DNA of 64,000 nucleotides from Rhizobium sp. Pop5 (lineage in GTDB: Bacteria > Pseudomonadota > Alphaproteobacteria > Rhizobiales > Rhizobiaceae): positions 1 to 64,000 of the forward strand of contig NZ_CP099400.1 of NCBI RefSeq assembly GCF_024721175.1, given 5' to 3'. Shown here in pieces: positions 52,847-62,592 of this stretch. The translations under genes were made by a program, and so were the position numbers. Position 1 is the first letter of the stretch. Every line of letters starts with the position of its first letter. The notes beneath the pieces are model-generated. The model did not search any database and was not told the origin of the DNA. It saw only the letters and a program-made list of their open reading frames with translations.

Positions 52847-54754
52847 CTAGGCCTCCTTGTACCAGAATGTATCCGGCATGTAGATGCCGAGATAGGAGGT
52901 GGGATCGAAGCCGTAGAGCGCTTTTTCGGGCAGATTCTGCAGCTTGGCAGATCGAAGGATCGGCTGCAGCGTGGCGTTGATGAGGCCGATCGAGAAGACC
53001 TGCTGCGTATAGAGCGACAGCATCTTGTGCCAGATCACCTGACGTTCCTCGAATTTCGCCGTCGAACCCCATTGGCCGAGCAGATCGACCAGTTCGGCCG
53101 CTTCCGGCAGGTCGGGCGCCGCACCTTCCTGGCCGGCGGAGAGGTAATGCATGCCCCAGAGCGGCCATTGCAGCTGATCGTCGAGCGTCGGTGCAAGTCC
53201 GGAGGGCGACATGTCGGCCGTCGGCACCCCGTTGTCGAGGCCGTACCAGATCGACATCATGATCGTGCCGCTCATGGCGCGGTTGCGGAAGACATCGCGC
53301 TGCGAGGTGCGGGTATAGAGCGCAAGGCCGATATTGGCCCAGTGATCGTGCACCAGCTCCAGCACGTCGGTATCGAGGTTGCTCTCGCCTGCGGTCTCGA
53401 CGGTGATCTCGGCGCGTCGCCCGTCCGGCAGCAGCCGGATGCCGTCATCGCCGCGCTTGGCCAGGCCAAGCTCGTCGAGCAGGCGGTTGGCCTCGTCGGG
53501 ATCGAATTTCACGTAGGCGTCGGCATACTCCTGTCTAAAGAGGGGGCTGTCGGGCAGAACGGTATCGGCGCTTGGCGTGCCGAGGCCGTAGAAAGCGACC
53601 ATGTTGATCTCGTGCCGATCGATCGCCAACGAGAGCGCCCGGCGCAGGCGCACGTCGCGGAACAGGCCGCGCCACACCTCGTCGGCGCAGTTGAGGTTCG
53701 GCAGCAGCGTGATGCGCGAGCCGCGCGCGACCTTCCAAAGATTGACCTTCACGGGGAAACGCTTCTCGGCCTCCTTCAGGAAGGTGTAGTCGTTGAAATC
53801 GATGCCGGTCGCCTGCAGATCGGCTTCGCCGGCCCCCGCCTTGGCGGCAATGATCGACGAGGAGGAGACATTGAGAATGAATCGGTCGAGATAGGGAAGC
53901 TGCCTGCCGGTTTCGTCGACGCGATGGAAGAACGGGTTTCGATCGAAGACGAACTGCTCGGACGGCAGCGGCGTCGTATTGCGCCAGGGATCGAGCGTCG
54001 GCAGGTTCGGATTCTCAGGGCGGTAGGACCGCGCCATCTTGATATGCAGGTCCTGCCATTTTTTGACGCGGTTGGCCTGCATCATCTGTTCCATTTTCGC
54101 CTGGTCCGGCTGGAACTTCTTGTGGAACTGCTTGAGATAATGCGCCGGCCCGACGATGACGAGCGGTATGGGACCTGCCAAGGTCGGCAGGAACATCGGG
54201 TTGGGTTTTTCCCAGGTGTAGCGCACGGTCAGCGGATCGAGCATTTCGAAGCGCGGGAGCGCGCCGTGCGGGCGAAGCTCCAGCGCGCCGCCGCCGGGCG
54301 TCAGCTTGTCGTTCAGGATGACGTCTTCCCACCAATAGCGAAAATCGTCGGCCGTGAACGGCTCGCCGTCGGACCATTTATGGCCGTCGCGCAGCGTGAA
54401 GGTGAAGACCGTATCGTCCTCGGAATGGAAATCGGCCAGGATATCGGGCTGGAACTGCAGGTGCTTGTCATAGCCGACGAGACGGGCATAGCCGTAAATC
54501 GTCATGAAACGTATGTCGCGCTGGCCACCGATGATGGTGCGCACGGTGCCGCCATAGGCGCCAGGCTCGAGCCCCATCTCCTTCAGGTTGACGATGCGCG
54601 GACGGGTGGGAATGCGCTCGGCCATCGGCGGCAGGCTGCCGGCGGCGAGCCGCTCCTTGAGGAATTCCGGTTCGACGGCCTGTTGGGCCCGAAGCACCGT
54701 GGGCGCGATCGCAGCACCCACGAGGCCGCCGAGGAAAGTGCGACGCGTCACCAT
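52847..54754 (-). CDS. Peptide-type ABC importer, substrate-binding protein
   Basis: A 635-residue family-5 (SBP_bac_5) binding protein. It opens with a Tat-like signal (TRRTFLGG at 3-10, hydrophobic core, cleavage near LRA-QQ), so it is exported folded. The family stretch TFTLRDGHKWSDGEPFTADDF is present. Such proteins bind peptides, opines or some sugars; the ligand here is unknown. The ATG overlaps the ATPase stop as TGATG. Confidence 0.92.
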   Translation of the reverse strand: MVTRRTFLGGLVGAAIAPTVLRAQQAVEPEFLKERLAAGSLPPMAERIPTRPRIVNLKEMGLEPGAYGGTVRTIIGGQRDIRFMTIYGYARLVGYDKHLQFQPDILADFHSEDDTVFTFTLRDGHKWSDGEPFTADDFRYWWEDVILNDKLTPGGGALELRPHGALPRFEMLDPLTVRYTWEKPNPMFLPTLAGPIPLVIVGPAHYLKQFHKKFQPDQAKMEQMMQANRVKKWQDLHIKMARSYRPENPNLPTLDPWRNTTPLPSEQFVFDRNPFFHRVDETGRQLPYLDRFILNVSSSSIIAAKAGAGEADLQATGIDFNDYTFLKEAEKRFPVKVNLWKVARGSRITLLPNLNCADEVWRGLFRDVRLRRALSLAIDRHEINMVAFYGLGTPSADTVLPDSPLFRQEYADAYVKFDPDEANRLLDELGLAKRGDDGIRLLPDGRRAEITVETAGESNLDTDVLELVHDHWANIGLALYTRTSQRDVFRNRAMSGTIMMSIWYGLDNGVPTADMSPSGLAPTLDDQLQWPLWGMHYLSAGQEGAAPDLPEAAELVDLLGQWGSTAKFEERQVIWHKMLSLYTQQVFSIGLINATLQPILRSAKLQNLPEKALYGFDPTSYLGIYMPDTFWYKEA

Positions 54755-56643
54755 CAGCGCAACTCCTTGGCATCGGCGCCTTTGCGGGCGCGCACCAGAT
54801 GGCCGTCGCCTAAGTCGGCATAGGCAAGCTCGGAGGCGTCGTCATGCTCGGCGGTGAAGGTCTTGCCCCAGTTCTGCTTGTCGGCGGCTCCATTTTTCCG
54901 GAGCGCCTTGAAATCGAGCGGCCGGTCGAGATCGGGGAAGGGGACGGCGGCGAGCAGCGATTTCGTATAGGGGTGCACTGGGTCGCGCAGGATGATCTCG
55001 CGCGGGGCGATTTCGACGATCCGGCCCTTGCACATCACAGCGATGCGGTCGGCCATGTAATCGACGACGGCGAGATTGTGCGAGATGAAGAGATAGGTCA
55101 GCCCCAGCTCCTTCTGCAGGTCCTTCAGCAGGTTGAGGATCTGCGCCTGGACGGAGACATCGAGGGCCGAAACCGGTTCGTCGAGAATGACGAGCTTAGG
55201 CCCGAGCGCCAGAGCGCGCGCGATGCCGATGCGCTGGCGCTGGCCGCCGGAAAAGCTGTGCGGATAGCGGCTGAGATAACGCTTGTCGAGGCCGATCGCA
55301 CCCATCAGGCCCTCGACCTTGCGCTTGCGCTCGGCGCTGTCGCCGCGGTCGTGGATCTCCAGGGGTTCGCTGAGGATGTTGCGCACCGTCATGCGCGGCG
55401 AAAGCGAGGAGACGGGATCCTGGAACACCATCTGGATCTTGGTGCGCATTTCCTGGAGTTCGGCACCTTTGACGGAAAGCACGTCGATCACGTCCTTGCC
55501 GTCGTTGAACACGACCGCGCCGTTATCAGGCGTGATGGCGCGCATCAGGATCTTGCTGAGCGTGGTCTTGCCGCAGCCGGACTCGCCGACCAGGCCGAGA
55601 CATTCGCCGCGGCGGATGTCGAAGCTGACGTCGTCGACGGCGTGCACGACGGCGGCTTCCTGCTTGCCGAGGAAGCTCCGCTTGCGCGTTCTGTAGGTTT
55701 TCGAGAGATTGGCGACCGAAAGCAGCACGCCCGGCGCTTCCGCCTGCACCGGCTTCTTCTTGCCGACGAGCGTTTCGAGATTGACCGGCACGTCGCGCAG
55801 CGCCTTCAGCCGCTCGCCGGGCCTCATGTCAAAATGCGGAACGGCCGCCATCAGGGCCTTGAGATAGGGATGCTGCGGATTGCGGAAGATCGCCTCGACC
55901 GGCCCCGCCTCCATGATCTCGCCGTGATAGATGACGACCACCTCGTCGGCCATGTTGGCGACGATGCCGAGATCGTGAGTGATCAGCAGCATCGCCATGC
56001 CGAGCTTGGCCTGCAGGTCGCGGAGCAATTCGAGGATCTGCGCCTGGATCGTCACGTCGAGCGCGGTCGTCGGCTCGTCGGCGATCAGGAGCGCCGGCTT
56101 GCAGATCAGCGCCATGGCGATCATCGCGCGCTGGCGCATGCCGCCTGACAATTCGAACGGGTACATGTCGTAAGTGCGGCGCGGATTGGAGAAGCCGACG
56201 AGCCCGAGCATCTCCTCGGTCCTTGCTCGTGCTTCCTGCTTGTCGACGTCAGTATGGATCAGCAGGACTTCGCTGATCTGGTTACCGACCGTATGCAGCG
56301 GCGAGAGCGAGGTCATCGGCTCCTGGAAGATCGTCGCCATGCGCTTGCCGCGCAGATCGCGCATCTCCTCGCTGTCGCGCGGCAGCGACAGGATATCGGT
56401 GGCGCTGCCGTCGAGCGGATCGGTGAAGAGGATGCGGCCGGAGGCCTTGGCCGGATTGGGCAGGATGCCCATGACGGACTGGCTGATCACCGATTTGCCG
56501 GAGCCGGATTCACCGACGAGAGCGGTGACTTTACCCGGAAGAATGCGAAGATTGGCTTCCTTTACGACGCGCAGCCGGTCGCCGAAAACCGAAAAGGAGA
56601 CGTCGAGATTTTCAATACGCAACAGATCTGCCGCAGACGCCAT
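54754..56643 (-). CDS. Peptide-type ABC importer, fused dual ATPase (DppD-DppF/YejF-like)
   Basis: A 629-residue protein with two ABC domains in one chain. Domain 1 has GESGSGKS (about 43-50), LSGGMRQR and [12 protein letters not shown]. Domain 2 has [24 protein letters not shown] and [12 protein letters not shown]. Both carry the C-terminal oligopeptide-transport extension ([12 protein letters not shown] and [12 protein letters not shown]). It powers the two permeases downstream. It is the first gene of the operon. Confidence 0.94.
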   Translation of the reverse strand: MASAADLLRIENLDVSFSVFGDRLRVVKEANLRILPGKVTALVGESGSGKSVISQSVMGILPNPAKASGRILFTDPLDGSATDILSLPRDSEEMRDLRGKRMATIFQEPMTSLSPLHTVGNQISEVLLIHTDVDKQEARARTEEMLGLVGFSNPRRTYDMYPFELSGGMRQRAMIAMALICKPALLIADEPTTALDVTIQAQILELLRDLQAKLGMAMLLITHDLGIVANMADEVVVIYHGEIMEAGPVEAIFRNPQHPYLKALMAAVPHFDMRPGERLKALRDVPVNLETLVGKKKPVQAEAPGVLLSVANLSKTYRTRKRSFLGKQEAAVVHAVDDVSFDIRRGECLGLVGESGCGKTTLSKILMRAITPDNGAVVFNDGKDVIDVLSVKGAELQEMRTKIQMVFQDPVSSLSPRMTVRNILSEPLEIHDRGDSAERKRKVEGLMGAIGLDKRYLSRYPHSFSGGQRQRIGIARALALGPKLVILDEPVSALDVSVQAQILNLLKDLQKELGLTYLFISHNLAVVDYMADRIAVMCKGRIVEIAPREIILRDPVHPYTKSLLAAVPFPDLDRPLDFKALRKNGAADKQNWGKTFTAEHDDASELAYADLGDGHLVRARKGADAKELR

Positions 56644-56798
56644 ACCAATGAAATTCCCCAGTCTTCTATGTTCCCGTTAAGGCACACTATCGTACCGCAA
56701 ACGGGGTGTCCAGTTGATGACAACAGCAGAGGAATTCCCCGCGTCCCGCCCGAAATTCTCAGGCGAAACACGCGGACCGATGGCGGAAGCTTGGGGTT

Positions 56799-58142
56799 TT
56801 ACTGGATGAATTTCTCCATGCTTGTCTGCTTGACCTGTTTCTTGGCGTCGCGATGCAGAAGAATGACCTGTTCGGCTTCGGAGAGCCCGTTCTGCTCGGC
56901 GTCGCGGAAGCTTTCGTCGACATTGATCTCAGGCGCCGGTGCGCGCGGCTGCAGCACCGTCACTTTCTGGCGGATGCCGCGCAGCTTCTCTTCGCCGAGC
57001 GTTGTCCATTCGCCGCCGCAATAGCCGGCGAAGGCCTGGCTGGCGACGACCTCGCGACCGTATTTCTTGGTCAGGACCTGCAGTCGCTGCACCTCGTTGA
57101 CCGCCGATCCGAAGGCGGAGAAGGTCAGGCGGTCCTTAAGGCCGACATTGCCGAACATGACGTTGCCGACATGCAGGCCGATGCCGTAGCCGATCTTGCT
57201 GAGGCCCTTCTGCTCGCGGTCGTTGTTGAGCTCGGCGACCCGCGCCCGCGCCTGATGCACCGCCGAGAGTGCGGCCTCGCAGGCGATCTTCGACGGGTCC
57301 TTGTGACGCCCGCACGGATAGACGGCAAGGAAGCCGTCGCCGAGGAAACTCAGGATCTCGCCACCATTGCGGTTGAAAGGGGCAGCGATCGCGTCGAAAA
57401 ACTCGTTCAGCGTGTCGATATAGGCCTGTCGGCCTTCCTTTTCGGCATACATTGTGGATTCACGCATGTCGCCCATGACGAGCGCGGCGCGGATCGTTTC
57501 GCCATCGCCGCGGCGGATCTGGCCGTTCAGTACCCGCTTGCCGGCATCTCCGCCGAGATAGGTGGTCAGCATGTTGTTGGCGAGCTTGCCGAGCACCGCC
57601 ATCTTGGCGGCGACCGCCAGATGGTCCTGCATCCTGAGCAGCGCATCGATCATGTCGTCGGTAAAGCCGTTGTGATGGTCGGTCGACCAGGATCCCATCA
57701 TGCCCTGCACGGAACCGTCGCCGAAGGGCTGCACGAAGGCGAGGTAGTCGGTGATGCTGTCCTTGCGCAGATCCTCGAAGATCGGGAATTCGTTTGGCCC
57801 GTCCTGCATCAGCCGGCGGCGGATGTGCTGCAGGTTGTTGTCGAGGAGGTAATAATAAGGGCTCTGCAGGAAGCGGTCCGGCTTCTGGCCGGCGGGCATG
57901 CGGAAGCCTTCGATGGTGACGCCGCTGGCGCGCCGCCAGGTGAAGCTGAGCGCATCGTAGAGCGGATGCAGCATCGAAAAACTGAGATGAACGCGCGCGA
58001 TCGGCAGGCCTGCGGCAGCGATCCTTTCGCAGAAGCCACGCACGATGTTTTCAAGATCGTCTCCCGCAAGCGAAGAGTTCGTCAGCCATTCAGCAACCCG
58101 GTCCAACAGGATGGAGGACACGCTGGATTCGATCGTGCTCAT
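56799..58142 (-). CDS. Class III adenylate/guanylate cyclase domain protein
   Basis: A 447-residue soluble protein. The N-terminal half (about 1-190) looks like a sensory GAF-type domain. The catalytic domain (about 215-390) keeps both metal aspartates, Asp225 in GDMREST and Asp269 in FLGDGFLAVYP, and the transition-state Asn349 and Arg353 in GSAVNEVQRL. The residue that usually reads Asp before that Asn (GDxVN) is Ser346, so purine choice or activity may differ. The ATG at 58142 has GAGGA upstream at a slightly long distance. It may supply a cNMP to the binding-domain protein at 43.5 kb. Confidence 0.87.
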   Translation of the reverse strand: MSTIESSVSSILLDRVAEWLTNSSLAGDDLENIVRGFCERIAAAGLPIARVHLSFSMLHPLYDALSFTWRRASGVTIEGFRMPAGQKPDRFLQSPYYYLLDNNLQHIRRRLMQDGPNEFPIFEDLRKDSITDYLAFVQPFGDGSVQGMMGSWSTDHHNGFTDDMIDALLRMQDHLAVAAKMAVLGKLANNMLTTYLGGDAGKRVLNGQIRRGDGETIRAALVMGDMRESTMYAEKEGRQAYIDTLNEFFDAIAAPFNRNGGEILSFLGDGFLAVYPCGRHKDPSKIACEAALSAVHQARARVAELNNDREQKGLSKIGYGIGLHVGNVMFGNVGLKDRLTFSAFGSAVNEVQRLQVLTKKYGREVVASQAFAGYCGGEWTTLGEEKLRGIRQKVTVLQPRAPAPEINVDESFRDAEQNGLSEAEQVILLHRDAKKQVKQTSMEKFIQ

Positions 58143-58516
58143 TCTCGGTATGATCCTCATAAGGCACGCCATCCCCAAGAGCCAAAAGTCCCTCGGCCGG
58201 CACATTTTCATGCGCAGGACACAAGGAAATCAGGATGTACGAGCGGTATTATTGTGTCAACGATCTGCCGAGAACCCGGCAGCGGCGCCCCCAGCTCTCC
58301 GGTCGGAGATCGGATGGGCAGTCCTTTCATGATGGTTCATTATCAAAAGTCAAAATAGGGATGCTGCAAATGCGAAACAATGGGAGCGTCATCTTTTTGT
58401 GCTGCGAAGTTGCAGCAAAAGCCGGCCCCGAGTCATTTCCGCCACACCCGGCTAAGGACCTTGTCCATTGATGTCCGGGAAATCCGCAAAACCAGGTCGT
58501 CATCTGGCTGCCGCTT
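58143..58516. other. Intergenic region upstream of the cyclase gene
   Basis: About 370 bp on the left of a 630-bp gap. It must contain the cyclase promoter on the minus strand. I find no supported gene. The right part of the gap is a repeat element. Confidence 0.45.
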
Positions 58517-58669
58517 ACCCCTCCCCACAAGGGGGAGGGGCTATCGTGCTGTACCGTGTCCCATAATCTGCACAGTGGCGATCCGGAGAACGGTAACAGC
58601 CAGCTTTACCTTTTCGCTTCATCGCCGTCGGGATCGCAGTTGAGCCCCCTCCCCCTTGCGGGGAGGGGT
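58517..58669. repeat. Intergenic element bounded by inverted G/C-rich repeats
   Basis: Left end 58517-58542 and right end 58643-58669 are inverted copies of about 26 bp sharing CCCCTCCCC-n-CAAGGGGGAGGGG, each also a palindrome. They bracket about 100 bp. A further GGGGAGGGG copy follows at 58671-58679. This is the shape of a small, non-coding interspersed repeat of rhizobial genomes. Confidence 0.65.
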
Positions 58670-58775
58670 TGGGGAGGGGTCTTCGGAGCCAACCGAACAG
58701 CTTTGCCGCCGAGGAGAGGGGCATCGGGTTTTATTCCACGCGATCATGCATTAGATCAGCTTTTCCTGTTCTGTT

Positions 58776-60128
58776 TTGAAAGATCCCGTCTTGGCCAGCC
58801 CCTCCTTCGATACGCTCTCTCGGAAGATCGAAACCCGCACGGCGCGTGCCGGCATCATCGGGCTCGGCTATGTCGGCCTGCCGCTGGCGATCGTGGTGGC
58901 GCGCAGCGGCTTTGCGGTCACCGGCTTCGATATCGATCCCGGGAAGATGGTGGCGCTCGATGCGCGCCGCTCCTATATCGATGCGGTGAGCAACGAGGCG
59001 CTTTCGGCCGAGATCGATGCGGGCCGCTTCAAGGCGACGACCGATTTCGCCGGCCTTGCCGACTGCGACGTCATCATCATCTGCGTACCGACCCCGCTCA
59101 CCAAGCATCGCGATCCCGACCTTTCCTTTGTCGAGGCGACATCGCGCTCGATTGCCGCGCACTTGCGCCCCGGTCAGCTTGTCGTGCTGGAATCGACTAC
59201 CTATCCCGGCACGACCGATGATGTGGTGAAGGTCATTCTCGAAGGCACCGGCCTGAAATCCGGGTCGGATTTCTTCGTCGGCTTCTCGCCGGAGCGCGAA
59301 GATCCCGGCAACCAGCACTATCACACCGCCACGATCCCGAAGGTCGTCGCCGGCGACGGCGCCGAGGCGCTGTCGCTGATGAAGGCCTTCTATGGCGCGG
59401 CGGTTTCGACGGTCGTTCCGGTTTCCTCCAATGCGACGGCCGAGGCCGTGAAGCTCACCGAGAATATCTTTCGTTCGGTCAATATCGCGCTCGTCAACGA
59501 GCTGAAGACCGTCTATGTGGCGATGGGCATCGACGTCTGGGAAGTGATCGACGCGGCCAAGACCAAGCCCTTCGGCTACATGCCCTTCTATCCCGGCCCC
59601 GGCCTCGGCGGCCATTGCATCCCGATCGATCCCTTCTACCTGACCTGGAAATCGCGCGAGTACGAGTTGCCCACCCGCTTCATCGAGCTGGCCGGCGAGA
59701 TCAATTCGGCGATGCCGCGTTATGTCGTCGGCAAGCTCGCCGAAGCGCTCGATATTCGCGCCGGCAAGGCGCTGAGCCGCAGCCGGGTGCTCGTACTCGG
59801 GCTCGCCTACAAGAAGAACGTCGCCGATATAAGAGAAAGCCCGTCGCTGCGGCTGATCGAAATCATCGAGGAACGCGGCGGCCGGGCCGACTATCACGAT
59901 CCCTTTGTCGCCGAGATTCCGCCGACGCGCGAATACCAGGCGCTGAAAGGCCGCAAATCGGTTGCGCTGACGCCGGAGGCCGTTAGCGGCTATGACGCGG
60001 TACTGGTCGCGACCGACCACGACAAGGTGGATTATGCTGCGCTCGTAAAAAGCGCTTCCCTGATCGTCGACACGCGCAACGTTTTCAACCGGCTCGGCCT
60101 CTCGGCCGATCACGTCATCAAGGCGTGA
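58776..60128 (+). CDS. Nucleotide-sugar dehydrogenase (UDP-GlcNAc/UDP-glucose 6-dehydrogenase family)
   Basis: A 450-residue NAD-dependent enzyme that oxidises a UDP-sugar at C6 to the uronic acid. The Rossmann motif GIIGLGYVGLPLAIVVAR (about 26-43), VLESTTYPGTT, and the catalytic Cys281 in GGHCIPIDPFYL identify it; the sequence is closer to WbpA/TviB-type enzymes than to UDP-glucose dehydrogenase Ugd. No ATG is near the 5' end; TTG at 58776 or, with GAAAGA upstream, TTG at 58791 is the start. Its 3' end overlaps the convergent DUF3095 gene by 11 bp. It could feed the glycosyltransferases. Confidence 0.9.
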   Translation: MKDPVLASPSFDTLSRKIETRTARAGIIGLGYVGLPLAIVVARSGFAVTGFDIDPGKMVALDARRSYIDAVSNEALSAEIDAGRFKATTDFAGLADCDVIIICVPTPLTKHRDPDLSFVEATSRSIAAHLRPGQLVVLESTTYPGTTDDVVKVILEGTGLKSGSDFFVGFSPEREDPGNQHYHTATIPKVVAGDGAEALSLMKAFYGAAVSTVVPVSSNATAEAVKLTENIFRSVNIALVNELKTVYVAMGIDVWEVIDAAKTKPFGYMPFYPGPGLGGHCIPIDPFYLTWKSREYELPTRFIELAGEINSAMPRYVVGKLAEALDIRAGKALSRSRVLVLGLAYKKNVADIRESPSLRLIEIIEERGGRADYHDPFVAEIPPTREYQALKGRKSVALTPEAVSGYDAVLVATDHDKVDYAALVKSASLIVDTRNVFNRLGLSADHVIKA

Positions 60129-61293
60129 CGGAAACAGCCGAGAGCGACTTGCCGGTCATCCGGCTTGCGGCCACCGCATAACCGCCGGCGGCGCCGTCGA
60201 TGAAATGCATGTGGTCGCGCGAAATCGGCGTCGGCACGAAGCAGGTCATCAGCGCCGAGTTCTGCCGATGCAGGCCGTAGCGGGCAATGCCTTTCGCCTG
60301 TGCCTCCTGCAACAGCGTCTCGATCCGTTTCAGGTGGTCGGCGTCGACGTCGACCGTCATCTTCAGCCCGTCGTCGAACTTGCGGAAATCGGAATTGTCG
60401 GCGACGTCGCGCTTGTAGCGGCGGGCGTCGAACTTGCCGAGCGGAATGCCGAGCTTGTGGAGCAGGACGGTAAGAGCGACCTGCAGGAAGATGAAGAGCT
60501 TCTGGCGTAGGCGCCGGCCGGCGGGCGCCGTGGCCTTTGCCTCGCGGTTGATGCCGTGCAGAGAGAAGGCAAAGTCCGGGCCGTCCGCCGGCACTGGATG
60601 ACTGCCCCGGTTCTGCTCGGTCGTGATGGCGACGATGCCATTGACGAGGTCACGAAATTCCTGGCCCGGCCGGCCTTCGCCCGGCACGGCGATGATCGAA
60701 ACGATCTCGCCGTTGCGCGCCTCGATCGGGCTCCAGCGGCAGGAGAGGCCAGTGAGATCGGGGCGTGTTCCTGCGGCAGCGCGCTCGACGGCGTAACGGC
60801 CGAGCTTCATCTGTTTTTCCGCCCAGCTGGTACCGCCGCCCCAGAACATCGCATAGGTAACGTGGGGGCTTGCCGAGTAACGTGCGACGCGCACGTCGAG
60901 GCCCTGGGCGCGGGTGTCTGCGACGGGAACGATGGCGATGCGCAGCATCAGGTTCAGATCTTCCTCGACCCAGACCTGCACAGCGGCGAGTGCGGCGCGT
61001 GCCGGCTGCTCCAGCGAACCCGGAAGTGCGATCAGCGCGCCGTCGCCGCCGAAGACGAAGGGATAGTCGCCCTTGCCGACGGCATTCAAGACTGCGGAGA
61101 TGACGCTGGCCCCCGCCATGTTGACGTCCTTGTAGCGGCCGCCGGCAATCGCCTGCGTCGAGCCGACGATGTCTGCGAGCGCCAGCACCCAGCCGTCCGG
61201 CAGCGGCCGGTAGTTGGCGGCATCGGTCACGCCTTCGAACGCGCTGAAGAGCGGCACGTCGGCAAAAAAGTCTTCGTCAGTCACGGTTTTCAT
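60118..61293 (-). CDS. DUF3095 protein, adenylate-cyclase-like
   Basis: A 391-residue soluble protein of the DUF3095 family. The N-terminal half has a class III cyclase-like core: ALADIVGSTQAI with Asp41 and FVFGGDGALIALP with Asp84, the positions of the two metal aspartates, and a central GGTSWAEKQMK region. The C-terminal half is family-specific. Whether it makes cAMP has not, to my knowledge, been settled. The ATG at 61293 follows CTGGA. The 3' end overlaps the sugar dehydrogenase gene by 11 bp. Confidence 0.8.
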   Translation of the reverse strand: MKTVTDEDFFADVPLFSAFEGVTDAANYRPLPDGWVLALADIVGSTQAIAGGRYKDVNMAGASVISAVLNAVGKGDYPFVFGGDGALIALPGSLEQPARAALAAVQVWVEEDLNLMLRIAIVPVADTRAQGLDVRVARYSASPHVTYAMFWGGGTSWAEKQMKLGRYAVERAAAGTRPDLTGLSCRWSPIEARNGEIVSIIAVPGEGRPGQEFRDLVNGIVAITTEQNRGSHPVPADGPDFAFSLHGINREAKATAPAGRRLRQKLFIFLQVALTVLLHKLGIPLGKFDARRYKRDVADNSDFRKFDDGLKMTVDVDADHLKRIETLLQEAQAKGIARYGLHRQNSALMTCFVPTPISRDHMHFIDGAAGGYAVAASRMTGKSLSAVSVTP

Positions 61294-61414
61294 GTCATCC
61301 AGCTTAGCACAGACCCACCGCGCCACTGCAACGCCAATTCCCATTTACGGCAATCGACTTGGCAAGGTTTCAGTGTTAGCACGCTCAACGATTTTCATGA
61401 CGGATACGGATTAG

Positions 61415-61894
61415 ATGAGCCGCCTCGACAGCTTCATTCGCCGGTTGACGGCCCAACGCGACATTCTGAACTCGATCGTCGATCTGGTCGAAGAAATCGA
61501 AGGGCCGGTGCTGGAATTCGGCCTCGGCAACGGCCGCACCTACGACCATTTGCGCGAGAAATTTCCCGACCGACGCATCGTCGCTTTCGACTGGGAGGTT
61601 CGCTCCTATTCCGCCTCGACGCCGGAAGCGCAGGACATGGTGACCGGCAACATCCGCGAATCCGGCCAGGCCTTCCTTGGCATCGGCGCCGCACTCGCCC
61701 ATGCCGATATCGGCACCGGTCATGACGAGATCGACGCTGTGACTCTGACCTGGCTGCCGCAACTGATGGCCGGCGTGCTTGCCCACAACGCCATCGCCGT
61801 CAGCGGCCTGCCGCTGGAGCATGCCGAATTGGTGGCGCTGCCGCTGCCGGAGGGCATTAAGGAAGGGCGGTATTTCCTCTATCGGAGGACGTAA
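61415..61894 (+). CDS. Small class I SAM-dependent methyltransferase
   Basis: A 159-residue protein with a compact Rossmann core: motif I PVLEFGLGNGRTYDHLRE (about 31-48), the acidic ribose contact AFDWEV, and the strand DAVTLTWLPQLMAG. It lacks room for a substrate domain. It is divergent from the DUF3095 gene (120-bp gap). The methyl acceptor is unknown. Confidence 0.75.
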   Translation: MSRLDSFIRRLTAQRDILNSIVDLVEEIEGPVLEFGLGNGRTYDHLREKFPDRRIVAFDWEVRSYSASTPEAQDMVTGNIRESGQAFLGIGAALAHADIGTGHDEIDAVTLTWLPQLMAGVLAHNAIAVSGLPLEHAELVALPLPEGIKEGRYFLYRRT

Positions 61895-62142
61895 GCGGCG
61901 TTCTGTCGCAACCATTCAGTCACACGTTCGCCCGCTATCCATGACAATAATCGCGACCGAACCGGGCGCGGCGATGAAAAAGTCTCAACGTAAAAGCGTT
62001 TTTTGAATCTTGAGCCGATGCAACTGGCTTATTGCAATCCCTGCGTTTGAATTGTAGCTGTTTTTCATCCGATACTACTATCATTCTACGGCGATGGTGA
62101 GTCGTCACCGCGCCCGCAGCAAGCAGAAATGGGGGCATTTCA

Positions 62143-62589
62143 ATGGGGTTTACTGAAGCTGTTCGAACAGTTCTGACGCAGAAATATGCAACCTTCTCCG
62201 GCAGGGCATCCCGCTCAGAATATTGGTGGTTTTTTCTATTCTATATGTTGTTGGCTATCGCAATAGCAGTTTTAGCCTTCGTGGTTGGTGCCTTTTCCGG
62301 TCAACAGGGTGAAGTTTCATCGGGGGTCGTCCTCGTTATGGTCATCGGCGGATTGTTGGCGCTTGCCCTCGTTTTGCCGATCCTATCCCTTCAGGTTCGC
62401 CGCTTTCATGATCGCAACATTTCCGGTTGGTGGTATCTCGCGCTGATCATCCTAGGCATGGTTCCCTATATCGGTCCCTTTACAAGCCTCTCGATCACCA
62501 TTATTTCCGTGCTGAGGGGCACAGAAGGTCCGAACAAGTTCGGGCCGGATCCGCTGCGTCCTGAAGCAAGAGCAGAGGTCTTTGCCTAG
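62143..62589 (+). CDS. DUF805 inner-membrane protein
   Basis: A 148-residue protein with four membrane segments (about 27-50, 60-82, 85-100 and 108-125). The DUF805 signature is seen: FSGRASRSEYWWFFLFYML and VRRFHDRNISGWWYL. Members are of unknown function. GGGGGC precedes the ATG. The next gene begins 3 bp after its stop. Confidence 0.88.
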   Translation: MGFTEAVRTVLTQKYATFSGRASRSEYWWFFLFYMLLAIAIAVLAFVVGAFSGQQGEVSSGVVLVMVIGGLLALALVLPILSLQVRRFHDRNISGWWYLALIILGMVPYIGPFTSLSITIISVLRGTEGPNKFGPDPLRPEARAEVFA

Positions 62590-62592
62590 AGC

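Noticed and set aside
51846..53168. A 440-residue version of importer permease 1.
   Set aside because: The first 108 residues are out-of-frame reading of the binding-protein gene; the GTG at 52844 with AAGGAGG is the true start.
61985..62005. AACG-N6-CGTT followed by T residues as a terminator after the methyltransferase gene.
   Set aside because: The stem is only 4 bp, too weak to call.
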